Under the pieces are notes generated by a model, which worked only from the letters and a program-made list of their open reading frames with translations, made no database searches and was not told the DNA's origin. Position numbers and translations under genes: made by a program. Positions 24,662 through 33,691 of a stretch of DNA of 64,000 nt are shown one piece after another; position 1 is the stretch's first letter, and every line of letters begins with the position of its first letter. Location of the stretch: the NCBI RefSeq assembly GCF_024707545.1, contig NZ_CP062229.1, positions 2,709,501 to 2,773,500 of the forward strand, given 5' to 3'. The DNA is from Mesorhizobium onobrychidis. Its GTDB lineage: Bacteria; Pseudomonadota; Alphaproteobacteria; Rhizobiales; Rhizobiaceae.

Positions 24662-27600
24662 ATGGTAGATGAACGCGAATGGCTGGACGACGACACGGAC
24701 GACGGCGCACGTTCCGATCGACGGAATTCGGGCGACTCACGTTCGCCCGTTTCAGGCAGGCACGGGAGAGCAGAGCTTGGCTGCGTCACGAGGCGCGACT
24801 TTCTCCTAGGCGGCGGCGCAACTCTCGTCGCTGCGCCACTCGCCGCCGCCGAAGCCCAAGGTTCATTCCTTGATGTCGCCTATGAGGATAGGACGCGCCG
24901 CAGCCTCGTTATTGCGTGGCTTGAAGCAGGCAAACGCTACGCTTGGACGTTGCCCGCTTCCACTTTCACTGACCCGGATCTGCCGAATGGGCGCGGCCGC
25001 TTCGTGCTGCGCCGTACAAATGATGGTTGGCGCGCCGACATCGCACAATGCGCGCTGCCCGGCAGCTACAATTTTGCTCTGCGCATCGAACTGAAATGGG
25101 ATCCGGCATTCGATCCGCAGAAGCCGGGGGCGGAGCCGCCTTCCATGTCCGTCGTCCTGCGTCGAGACACAGACATCCGCCTACAGAGTGGAAAGAACCT
25201 GATCGAATTCCTGAAAGCCGACCCAGCGAGTGGCATAGATGAAATCGGGGGCGATCTTAGCAAATCTCAACTCGCCGACCTGACGCGAACGCTGTTCGGG
25301 GGCTCGTTCGACGTCAGCAAAGCGAGCCAGAGCAGCCTTGCTTTTCACCGTGAACTTTACTGGAGACTGCGCGCCGGAAAAAAGCTGGCACGCGGCGAAC
25401 AGGAGACGCCGGTCTCCAAACAGAGCCGCTTCCGCGCCCTGTCGGATGAAGGTCTGTCGCTTCAATTTCGTGAATGCATATTCACGGTTTTTTCCGGCAG
25501 CAAGGGATCGGACGCGACGAAGGCTTTCATCCTCAATGAGAACGCCAAGGGCGAGGAACAGCAGGATGTGCGCGCGCTTTTTTCCGGCGATGGCGCACCG
25601 CCAGCGCCGGACAGCACTCTTTCGGACCCGCCCGATGGCGCAATAGGCCCGGCCGCAACCACATCTGAAGATGAGCGGCGCCTCGCACCGCGGGTGCTGT
25701 ATGCACTGGTCCGGCACGACGCCGAACAGACGAAGGCCAATCCTGCAGATGCCTGGACTGGTACGCTTGCGTTGGGTCGTCATTCCGGCGGAGAGCGCGG
25801 TACTCTCGCAATCCATGAAGGAGGGGACCCTTCGTTCCTTGGGTGGCGTAATCAAGGCGATCAAAGACCCGTTTTCGCCTTGCGTACGCTCGGGATGACA
25901 CTCGATTTGCGCCGCGATCAAGCTGCGGAGCCGAGCCGGTTTAGTGATCTTAAGGGGATGCTATGGCATGCCCGTGGTGAGGACGACAAACTCCGGCTGA
26001 TCGCCTCGCTGACGCCCACCAAGCGCAAGATTCGCATCGAAACGTATTTCGGCCGGTTCACCGTTGCACCATTGCCGCCAATAGCGCCGCGATCGGGCGT
26101 ATCCGCGCGCGTGCCGTCGATCCGAATCGGAGGCACAGGACCAAAGAACACCAGGACGCTCAACCATTTTGCCGCCCCGCTCGCGCTGGAGGAGGCTGCA
26201 ATTCCGCTCAGAAGCGCCCGCCTCGCCGAGATCGCGCGCCAGCGTGCCACCGGAGGGGATGTTTCTGTCGCTTCGCCTGCGGAACGTGCGTCGCGATTGT
26301 TCAGCCACCTCACATTCAATGAAGCGGAATGCCTTTTCCACATCGACAAGCTCGCGAGGCGCTTTGCGTGGATAGGCGCTCTCGCGCCGTCGACCAATCC
26401 ACCGCAGGCTGAGGCTCTCGTCCACATCGGGGCGACAAAAGCGTCGAACGACCTGCCGTTACCGGCGCGGCTATCACTCAGTTCTGCGTCACTTCTGGTG
26501 CGCCGGCCTGCCGACCTTCTGGCACTGAAATATCGCTTCCAGGATCTGTTGCTCGAATATGCCGAGTCCGGATGGTGGGTGGTACCCGATCGGCGGATCG
26601 CCGCGTTTGTGCCGAGGGGCTCGCCGAAGCCTTCTCCGGACGTACCGCTGGTCTGCAAGGACGAAGCTCCACTTGCCAACAATCCCGACCGATACGAAAC
26701 GCGCCAGGATCCGCGTCCGTTGCTGGTCGTGGAGTTCCCGCCGCAACATATCGCCGAGCGGACATACCTGCGTCAGTTCGAGGCGGAGCCGGATCTTCCG
26801 CTGCCGCCAAAGGGAACCGAGGTCACCGAAGCTGAAGCAGAAATTCTGCGCTCGGCCGATGAAAATACCCGGTTGAATAGGCGGACCGACGACATCGCTA
26901 GAAGGCAAACGGCTGGAATGTCGGCGAATGACCCGTATCTGAAGTTTTTCAACGATTTCCAAGTTGCAATCGACGAAGCCAACAAGCGTGACAATGTGGT
27001 CATCGGTTGGAAATCCAACATCCCGAAGGATCAACGCATCTATGTCGGGCCTGCCTATCTCGATCTTGAAGCGGCGCGGGTAGCTCGCAAGCTGGCGCGG
27101 AAGCTGGCTGCAACGACGAATGACCTCGCCACACCGGAAAAGCGGGCGCTAGCTCTCAGAATCGTGCCCGAGATAGAGCTTCCGGCGACCGTCATCGCCA
27201 ATCTCCGCAAGGACTTCGACATTCATGCGGATGTCAGCGAGGGCTTTCCTGAGGCTCCTTTAGAGCAATCCCCTGAGCCCCCTACTGATGCAAACAAGCG
27301 CGACGCGTATTTTGAGGCCCGCGAGGACCTCCGCGAACGCCTTGATCCACGCTACGCGTCCTTCAGAAAGATCTACAACGATGCTTCTGCTGTACCCGAG
27401 CAGCTTAAGCCGCTGAGGGGAAGACGCAATGTGATCGCGACGGTCGAACTAAATGCGAATCCGGTCGTGGCCGCCAAAGCGGTTCTGGCGGTTGTTGCCG
27501 ATTTCGACGCGAAGAATCCGATCGACGAACCCTTCGAGATTCCGAGTGAGGCGCGTGTCTCCGGGGGTTCACGTCTTGTTTTCAGAATACCGGCCGACGA

Positions 27601-30600
27601 TTTCGAAGCCGGACGGCCGGACGCACGCGAGGGAGCACCTGCCGGTGCGTTTCCATTCACGATCGAGGCTTTGACCAACTGGGGTGCGTTCGACCTCGCC
27701 GTCGTCCGGCGTGCCGAGAAAGTGTTCGAGCCGCTCGTCGGGTGGCAGGACACCGCGCTGGAGGACCTGGATGAAGAGGCTGCGGAGGACGCGTACCGTG
27801 ATATCGCCAACGGCCGGTTGCCGCCACGCTGGGCGCGGCAAGAAACGCGCGACGAGGCGGCACGGCTGCTGCACCAGCGAATCTCACGCGGCGATGCATG
27901 GGCGGTGCGCCGTGACGAACAGCGATCGCTGACCGGCACAACCGACTGTCCCAGACCGCTGGCGCGGCTTGGATCGGTGACTGGGCCACAGCGTATGGCG
28001 GAGATCGCCACGAGCGTGCAACCGCCAAGCCTTTTTGAAACCTCGATTGAAATACCCTTCCGGCTGATGCTCTCGCCCGCCCAGGACGCCGCATGGCGCA
28101 CGCCGCTCGGATTGCCGCCGATCGCTAAGCTGACGGCAGCGAAAGACCAGGGATGGGCGCAGGGCGCGCCGGTACCGCTGTGGTTTGCCCAGCTCGATGA
28201 AGCGGCGGGCTCCTCCAGCATGCGTGCGGTTTGGTCGCCGGATTTCCGGCCGGAAGCACTGCTCGATCCGGAGCTCGGCGGGCCGCCCCACGGCCCGTGG
28301 GCTCCATGGGCGATGGCGCGAGAGGTTACGGCACGCAATCCGTACAGCGAGAAAGAGGATGTATGGCCGTTACCAGGACAGGAGCCCGATCCGAAGAAAA
28401 TGGCGCCGGAACGCTTCCGTGCCGGACTTGACGTAGCGGACCGTCACGAGCTTGTGGCGCTGACCTCACTGCATGGGTTGCCGGTGCGTGGGCGTCGCAA
28501 ACAGGACGGCACCCTGGCGGACGGCAGCCAGATCAATCCGCCATCCGGTTTCAAGCTGCGCCACGCAGCTACCGAAGCGCTCAAGGAGGGTCAACCGGAG
28601 GACGATTATTCCGCGATCTACCGCCCGCAACCGTTAGGTGTGAGCGAACTCACGCTGACCGCTCTTGGCGGCAGCTTTGACGCCGACACGAATTTCGTTC
28701 CCCCGGCATCCGCCAAGGTTGTGCCGGTCGGTGAGTGGGTGAAAACGCACAAGCCCGGAAATTCGCTGTTCGACGCGTTTTCGATCGAGCGGTGGCAGCA
28801 GAATACCCGTCTTGGACGCGATATCCGCGTTGAGGTCGCGTACAAGGGCTTTCTCTTTCCTTTCGGGCACCGCGCATCGCTGGTAAAGCTGACCGAGCGC
28901 CGCTTCATGGCGGGACCAGGCGGCCTCGCCGCCGGTCCTGTCGCATACCTCGTGCAGCGCTTCTTCCTGCGCATCGGTACCCCGCTCAAAACATTCCCGG
29001 CGCAAAGCCAACCGAATGGCGGGCGGCGCTGGCCGGTCGAGCGGCTGGAAATCCTCACGCGCGTTACACCTGATATCCTAGATCCGGCCGACGCATCACC
29101 CTCCGATGTGAGCAAGCAGTTTGAAGAGGCGGGGAACGGTCGGATTTTCCTGCGCCAAAACAAAAATGACATGCAGGTCCTGCCGGGTCTCGTTTTCTGG
29201 CCCCGGGTGCGCGCTCGTGAAGGCGGCGAGGTTAATTTCGAGCTGCAGATCGATTCCCGGGGCGCACGGGCGCGCCTGCCGCTGATCTTCGTGGACAATA
29301 CCGCGGCCAACGACGTCCGCACCATGCGGATACTGACGCAAGAGTACAACCGTCTCAAACGTGACTCCCAAGATCCCGAAAAGACAATCGTCGATCCGCG
29401 CCGCGTCCTGGGACTCGGCAGCAGCAAGCGCCGCTACGCTCCCGAGAGCGAACCGGACGGCACGAGTTTCGAAACCCAGCAATGGGTGATCGAGGCCGAA
29501 GGAAGGGAGCAGGCGATCCCGCTGATCCAGGATATCAAACGAAACGTCAAGTTCGATAATTCCAACTTTGATTTTGGCGCGCTGCTGCAGGGCGTGGATC
29601 AACCGCCGTTCTATCCGGTGATGGCGACCGCGCAAATGCGCATCGCCCAATTGGACCGGTTGCTTGGCCAAACTACCGAGCACGTCACAGTCCGTTTCGA
29701 TCCGGAGTACCAGGCGTTCGGCTTTCCCAAGGACGAACGACTTAATGTTCCTGGCAACGGCGACCCAAAAGAGGCCGCGGCAAAAACCGACGTCTATCTT
29801 GATTTTTTCAAGGCGGTGGAACTCGATCCCGGCGTTGCAGGCGATCGGATAGGCGGTGCGGTACGCCCAAAAACGCCCTTGGTCGCGGTCTCGCGCAGTC
29901 GCGGTCCTGTCGGCAATAGCAATTACATCGGTAGGACGGGAGTGGCGCGCACTTTCTCCGATTTGCCGCCCGCATCGACCGGGCTCGATCATCCCGATCC
30001 GGAAAGCTTCTTCGGTGATGCGACAGTCCTGGGCATCATCGATTTGAAGAAGGCCATCCAATTCCTTGTCGGCGCGCTGTCGAGCACGCCGCAATTCAGG
30101 GAAGTCACGCAATATACGTCCGCGATGCTCACCGACCTTTCGCAGGAGGGTGCCGCGGATGCGGGAGCGGCGGTCGCGAAAGTACGCGACCGACTGCTGA
30201 TCCCGATGCGGGAGACTTTGCTTACGCTCGCGCGCCAATTTTTCGACGCTGTGAAAAAAGAAAATGAGCAATTCGACGAGGAAATAGCTCTTGTTCGTAT
30301 CGAACGGCTGTATCCCGACGTCGGTAGGTCCTACCGAGAACTCAAGGATGCGCTCGAGCAGGCCATAGCCGCAAGTGAAACCGTGCACGATGCGGCGCCC
30401 CTGCTCGGGGCCTTCGCCAGCATCTACAGCGCCGGACGGCGGTTCCTGATGGCGATCGAACGTGTCGCCAACGATCCGCTGGCTCCTGTGCACGAGGCGC
30501 TGCGTGAGGCGTTCAACACGGAAATTCGCAACCTTATCGAGTCGGCCCAAAGGATTCTCGGTGGACTCGAGAAAGAGCTTGTCGATGCGCTGAAGAAGGT

Positions 30601-33600
30601 CGAGGCCGATGTTCGGGTCAAGCTGGGGAAAATGTTCTCCCCAGCGGCGGCGGCATTCGCGACATGGCGGCGGCTTGTGTTCGCGCTACCCGGAGCCCAC
30701 TCCATCCCGGCTCCTCTGCAGGGTCAGGCTGTGGCCGTCGACAAGAAGATCGAAGAGCTACTGGAGAAAGCCGCGGCCGAATCCAAGTTTTTCGAGGTGC
30801 TGGCAAAGGAAGGACTTCCGAAAGCCGCGCAGAAAATCGGCGAAAAATTCGATGAAGCGCTGAGGCAGGCTATCACCGGCGCCGGCGACGACTTCGACAA
30901 GGCATTGCAAGCCGCGTACGGTGACTGGAAGGTCGCGGCCGAACAGGAAGGCGAGCGCATTCAAGGCGTGCTTTATGCAGCCGCGTTCGAGGTCATTCGT
31001 GCGCTGCTTGTAGATACGCAGAAACTCGCCGAGCAGGTCGTGAAAGGCGGGGTCACGCTTCGCGACATACTCGGTCTCATCCAAGACGTGGTGAGCGACG
31101 CACTCGATCTTGTCTCGCGGCTGATCGAGTACGGTCTCGGCGAGGCTGGCGATCTGTGCGGCAAGATCGTCGACACGCTACTGAAGGCAATCGCCGACTT
31201 TTCTCCGCCGGCGCCCACGAATGTCGATGACAAATACACCGACATGCTCGGCAAGCTCGACCAGGCCAAGACGGCCTTGGACAAGATCGGGCTCGGCGCC
31301 GACGTCCTGAGCATCAAGACGGAGCTCAGTGTCGCATTTGGCGCTTTCATCAAGGTACGCGATGCTTATGGCCGAGCGGTCGCCGAGGTCGCCAAGCTGA
31401 AAGCCGACGTCTGCCTCAAGGCCGATCCGGAGCGCCTGCCGCGAGACGCGCTGGCCGCTCTCGGGCAAATCCGAAAAACACTCATCGCCAAGCTTAATGC
31501 ATTTATCGTCACTTTCAGCACGACCAGGGCCGTGGGCAACGACCTGCAAGCGTTGATGGCCAAGATCACCGGTACGAGTAATGAAGATAAGGCCGCCCGG
31601 GCTGCGCTTGCCGAGGCAGCCAGGTTCGCGGCCAAGACAGCGATGGCGCTAGGTGAGTTCTCGCTGGCAGCGACTTCCCTCGGAGAGATGACCGGCGGCA
31701 AGATCCTCGACAAGACCCGGACATCGCTAGAAAGTCTGAAGGGCACTCTTCCCGGCACCGGTCTCGACAAGGAACTCAATGCCTTGATCGAGGTGATCAA
31801 CCAAGCGGGTGCGGCCGCCCAGACGATCAAGACCGACCTTGAAAAAACAATCGCCGGCATCGGCGCCGTTGCCTCGAATCCCGCAGTCCCGGGCGACGAA
31901 GCGAAGTATGTCGCTGACTTGTTGGTGGCCGTGCACCAACTGCCGGGTCTGCTCGATAAGGTTGGCACCAAAATCGTTGGGCAGTTGGAGCAGTTGGTCA
32001 TCAGCGGCGGAAAGGTCAATGACAAAGTTGTCAATGGACTCGCATCGTTCTTGCTCGGTGGCGAGCCCTATCTCAAAGGGATCGTTTCGATCGTCTCCGA
32101 CGCCGCCGGCAGCCTCATTGGCTTTCTTGCCGACCTGCAGTCCGAACTGGTCAGGATACGCAACGACTTCTGGAAGCAGTTCGGCGGAGGGGACAAAGGC
32201 TCGTCGCCACCAACGGGCATCGGCGACGATCTGGCGGATTTCACATTCAAGAAGCTTGCCGCATTGCTCCTGGTGCCATGCCCGGACCCTGACCCGGCAT
32301 GCACAGCCGTTCCCTGCCTGATCTGCGCGCCTGCGGGAATCGATCCGCCGGACAATGACTATCTGACGGCCGAAAAAAACCAGTTGCTCGCGCTGAAGAC
32401 GGCATTGGGCAATCCCGGTACGATCGACAAAAACACACTTGCTGCCCTGCGTGGGCTGTTCGATAGATGGAGCAGCGACAAGGGCTCGGCGCAGGAGCTC
32501 GCGAGACGCCTGAACGACGCGGCCGCAGTCGTGCTCAGCGGTGATTTAAAGCGCATCGTCGATCTCGAGGGTGCGCGCCGGCGCATCGAAGCCAAGATCA
32601 AGGAACTGGTGCCGGCGAAGATCGTGCTCAACTACGATCTGCAGGCGGGCATGATCGATGTGCCCCCGGTGTTCCTGCCACGATCCGGCAGCCAGATCAC
32701 GCTCTCCGCCGGTGCAGTTTACGATTTGCTGGAGCCCAATATACCGCCGCAGCTGACCGCGAGTTGTCGGCTGGACCCGTTCGACATCAACCTTTTCGAT
32801 GTCGTGACGCTGCTGTTCGACGGAGCGCAATTCGTCAATGAAAGCGGCAAAGGGTCCGATTTCAACATTGTCTACAAGGATTTCGAGCTTGGTCCAAACG
32901 CCGAGTTCCTGAAGCCGCTCCAGGCGCTGATGAACCCTGGCGGCAGCGGGCCATATGTCCGACCGAGCAAGGATGTCCCCGGCATCGAGGCCGGCTACAG
33001 CCTCGATCTAGGCATCATTACGATCGGGACCGTGTCATTCGCGAACGTCTCGATCAACGCGTCTTGCGTGCTGCCTTTCAACGGCGCACGGGCAACGTTC
33101 GTTGCCTCGATCGGCCGGGAAGATCGGCCTGTCCTGCTCTCTATCGCGCCCTACACAGGAGGCGGGTTTCTGGCGCTCTATGCCGATGCCCAAAGGCTGC
33201 TGGGATTTGCCGCCTCGTTCGAGTTCGGCGGTGGGGGCGCCTTCCAATTCGGACCGCTGAGCGGTCAGGGCCGGATCACCACCGGCATCTATCTCCGCAA
33301 CCTCACCAAGGTGGTCGACGGCAAAGACGTAGACGACTGCATTATTGAAGGTTTCTTCTATGCGGGCGGCGAGGCGCATATCGCCTGCTTTGCGATCAGC
33401 GCCACGCTGGTGGTACGCGTCGGTCACCGATCCGGCGGCAGCATGTACGGCTCGGCTGTTTTTACCTTTTCGTTCTCGATCGGCTTCGCCAAGATCCGCT
33501 ACCAAGTCGGCGTGCAAAAAAATATGAGCAAGGGATTCTCCGGCAGCCGCAGCACGGCCGCTCTGATCTCGGGTGACATCAAGATCAATACAGATGGCCC

Positions 33601-33691
33601 CGTCGTGCATTCGCGCGCCCGAGCGATTCAAGAAGACTGGGTAACTTACCAGACATACTTTTCAGACATCGACGGATTCCCCGCATCATGA
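24662..33691 (+). CDS. Giant 3,009-residue exported protein of unknown function
   Basis: No family is recognised. Residues 44-67 form a Tat signal (TRRDFLLGGG, then a hydrophobic stretch ending APLAAAEAQG) after an unusually long 43-residue acidic and polar lead. Residues about 70-1780 look mixed and beta-rich with many Trp/Pro turns. About 1785-2640 is a long Ala/Leu/Lys/Glu-rich helical region that could form coiled coils. At 2540-2555 is a cysteine cluster C-x6-C-x4-C-x2-C. The last 365 residues are beta-rich and glycine-rich (GGGFLALYADAQ, FEFGGGGAFQFG), recalling end domains of other large uncharacterised bacterial proteins. The next gene starts inside its stop codon (ATGA). It is probably a large structural or surface protein. 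Confidence 0.85.
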   Translation: MVDEREWLDDDTDDGARSDRRNSGDSRSPVSGRHGRAELGCVTRRDFLLGGGATLVAAPLAAAEAQGSFLDVAYEDRTRRSLVIAWLEAGKRYAWTLPASTFTDPDLPNGRGRFVLRRTNDGWRADIAQCALPGSYNFALRIELKWDPAFDPQKPGAEPPSMSVVLRRDTDIRLQSGKNLIEFLKADPASGIDEIGGDLSKSQLADLTRTLFGGSFDVSKASQSSLAFHRELYWRLRAGKKLARGEQETPVSKQSRFRALSDEGLSLQFRECIFTVFSGSKGSDATKAFILNENAKGEEQQDVRALFSGDGAPPAPDSTLSDPPDGAIGPAATTSEDERRLAPRVLYALVRHDAEQTKANPADAWTGTLALGRHSGGERGTLAIHEGGDPSFLGWRNQGDQRPVFALRTLGMTLDLRRDQAAEPSRFSDLKGMLWHARGEDDKLRLIASLTPTKRKIRIETYFGRFTVAPLPPIAPRSGVSARVPSIRIGGTGPKNTRTLNHFAAPLALEEAAIPLRSARLAEIARQRATGGDVSVASPAERASRLFSHLTFNEAECLFHIDKLARRFAWIGALAPSTNPPQAEALVHIGATKASNDLPLPARLSLSSASLLVRRPADLLALKYRFQDLLLEYAESGWWVVPDRRIAAFVPRGSPKPSPDVPLVCKDEAPLANNPDRYETRQDPRPLLVVEFPPQHIAERTYLRQFEAEPDLPLPPKGTEVTEAEAEILRSADENTRLNRRTDDIARRQTAGMSANDPYLKFFNDFQVAIDEANKRDNVVIGWKSNIPKDQRIYVGPAYLDLEAARVARKLARKLAATTNDLATPEKRALALRIVPEIELPATVIANLRKDFDIHADVSEGFPEAPLEQSPEPPTDANKRDAYFEAREDLRERLDPRYASFRKIYNDASAVPEQLKPLRGRRNVIATVELNANPVVAAKAVLAVVADFDAKNPIDEPFEIPSEARVSGGSRLVFRIPADDFEAGRPDAREGAPAGAFPFTIEALTNWGAFDLAVVRRAEKVFEPLVGWQDTALEDLDEEAAEDAYRDIANGRLPPRWARQETRDEAARLLHQRISRGDAWAVRRDEQRSLTGTTDCPRPLARLGSVTGPQRMAEIATSVQPPSLFETSIEIPFRLMLSPAQDAAWRTPLGLPPIAKLTAAKDQGWAQGAPVPLWFAQLDEAAGSSSMRAVWSPDFRPEALLDPELGGPPHGPWAPWAMAREVTARNPYSEKEDVWPLPGQEPDPKKMAPERFRAGLDVADRHELVALTSLHGLPVRGRRKQDGTLADGSQINPPSGFKLRHAATEALKEGQPEDDYSAIYRPQPLGVSELTLTALGGSFDADTNFVPPASAKVVPVGEWVKTHKPGNSLFDAFSIERWQQNTRLGRDIRVEVAYKGFLFPFGHRASLVKLTERRFMAGPGGLAAGPVAYLVQRFFLRIGTPLKTFPAQSQPNGGRRWPVERLEILTRVTPDILDPADASPSDVSKQFEEAGNGRIFLRQNKNDMQVLPGLVFWPRVRAREGGEVNFELQIDSRGARARLPLIFVDNTAANDVRTMRILTQEYNRLKRDSQDPEKTIVDPRRVLGLGSSKRRYAPESEPDGTSFETQQWVIEAEGREQAIPLIQDIKRNVKFDNSNFDFGALLQGVDQPPFYPVMATAQMRIAQLDRLLGQTTEHVTVRFDPEYQAFGFPKDERLNVPGNGDPKEAAAKTDVYLDFFKAVELDPGVAGDRIGGAVRPKTPLVAVSRSRGPVGNSNYIGRTGVARTFSDLPPASTGLDHPDPESFFGDATVLGIIDLKKAIQFLVGALSSTPQFREVTQYTSAMLTDLSQEGAADAGAAVAKVRDRLLIPMRETLLTLARQFFDAVKKENEQFDEEIALVRIERLYPDVGRSYRELKDALEQAIAASETVHDAAPLLGAFASIYSAGRRFLMAIERVANDPLAPVHEALREAFNTEIRNLIESAQRILGGLEKELVDALKKVEADVRVKLGKMFSPAAAAFATWRRLVFALPGAHSIPAPLQGQAVAVDKKIEELLEKAAAESKFFEVLAKEGLPKAAQKIGEKFDEALRQAITGAGDDFDKALQAAYGDWKVAAEQEGERIQGVLYAAAFEVIRALLVDTQKLAEQVVKGGVTLRDILGLIQDVVSDALDLVSRLIEYGLGEAGDLCGKIVDTLLKAIADFSPPAPTNVDDKYTDMLGKLDQAKTALDKIGLGADVLSIKTELSVAFGAFIKVRDAYGRAVAEVAKLKADVCLKADPERLPRDALAALGQIRKTLIAKLNAFIVTFSTTRAVGNDLQALMAKITGTSNEDKAARAALAEAARFAAKTAMALGEFSLAATSLGEMTGGKILDKTRTSLESLKGTLPGTGLDKELNALIEVINQAGAAAQTIKTDLEKTIAGIGAVASNPAVPGDEAKYVADLLVAVHQLPGLLDKVGTKIVGQLEQLVISGGKVNDKVVNGLASFLLGGEPYLKGIVSIVSDAAGSLIGFLADLQSELVRIRNDFWKQFGGGDKGSSPPTGIGDDLADFTFKKLAALLLVPCPDPDPACTAVPCLICAPAGIDPPDNDYLTAEKNQLLALKTALGNPGTIDKNTLAALRGLFDRWSSDKGSAQELARRLNDAAAVVLSGDLKRIVDLEGARRRIEAKIKELVPAKIVLNYDLQAGMIDVPPVFLPRSGSQITLSAGAVYDLLEPNIPPQLTASCRLDPFDINLFDVVTLLFDGAQFVNESGKGSDFNIVYKDFELGPNAEFLKPLQALMNPGGSGPYVRPSKDVPGIEAGYSLDLGIITIGTVSFANVSINASCVLPFNGARATFVASIGREDRPVLLSIAPYTGGGFLALYADAQRLLGFAASFEFGGGGAFQFGPLSGQGRITTGIYLRNLTKVVDGKDVDDCIIEGFFYAGGEAHIACFAISATLVVRVGHRSGGSMYGSAVFTFSFSIGFAKIRYQVGVQKNMSKGFSGSRSTAALISGDIKINTDGPVVHSRARAIQEDWVTYQTYFSDIDGFPAS

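Noticed and set aside
25181..33631. Numerous 100-480 codon minus-strand frames opposite the giant gene
   Set aside because: The sense frame is open for 9 kb with a Tat signal and translational coupling; antisense frames show no domains.
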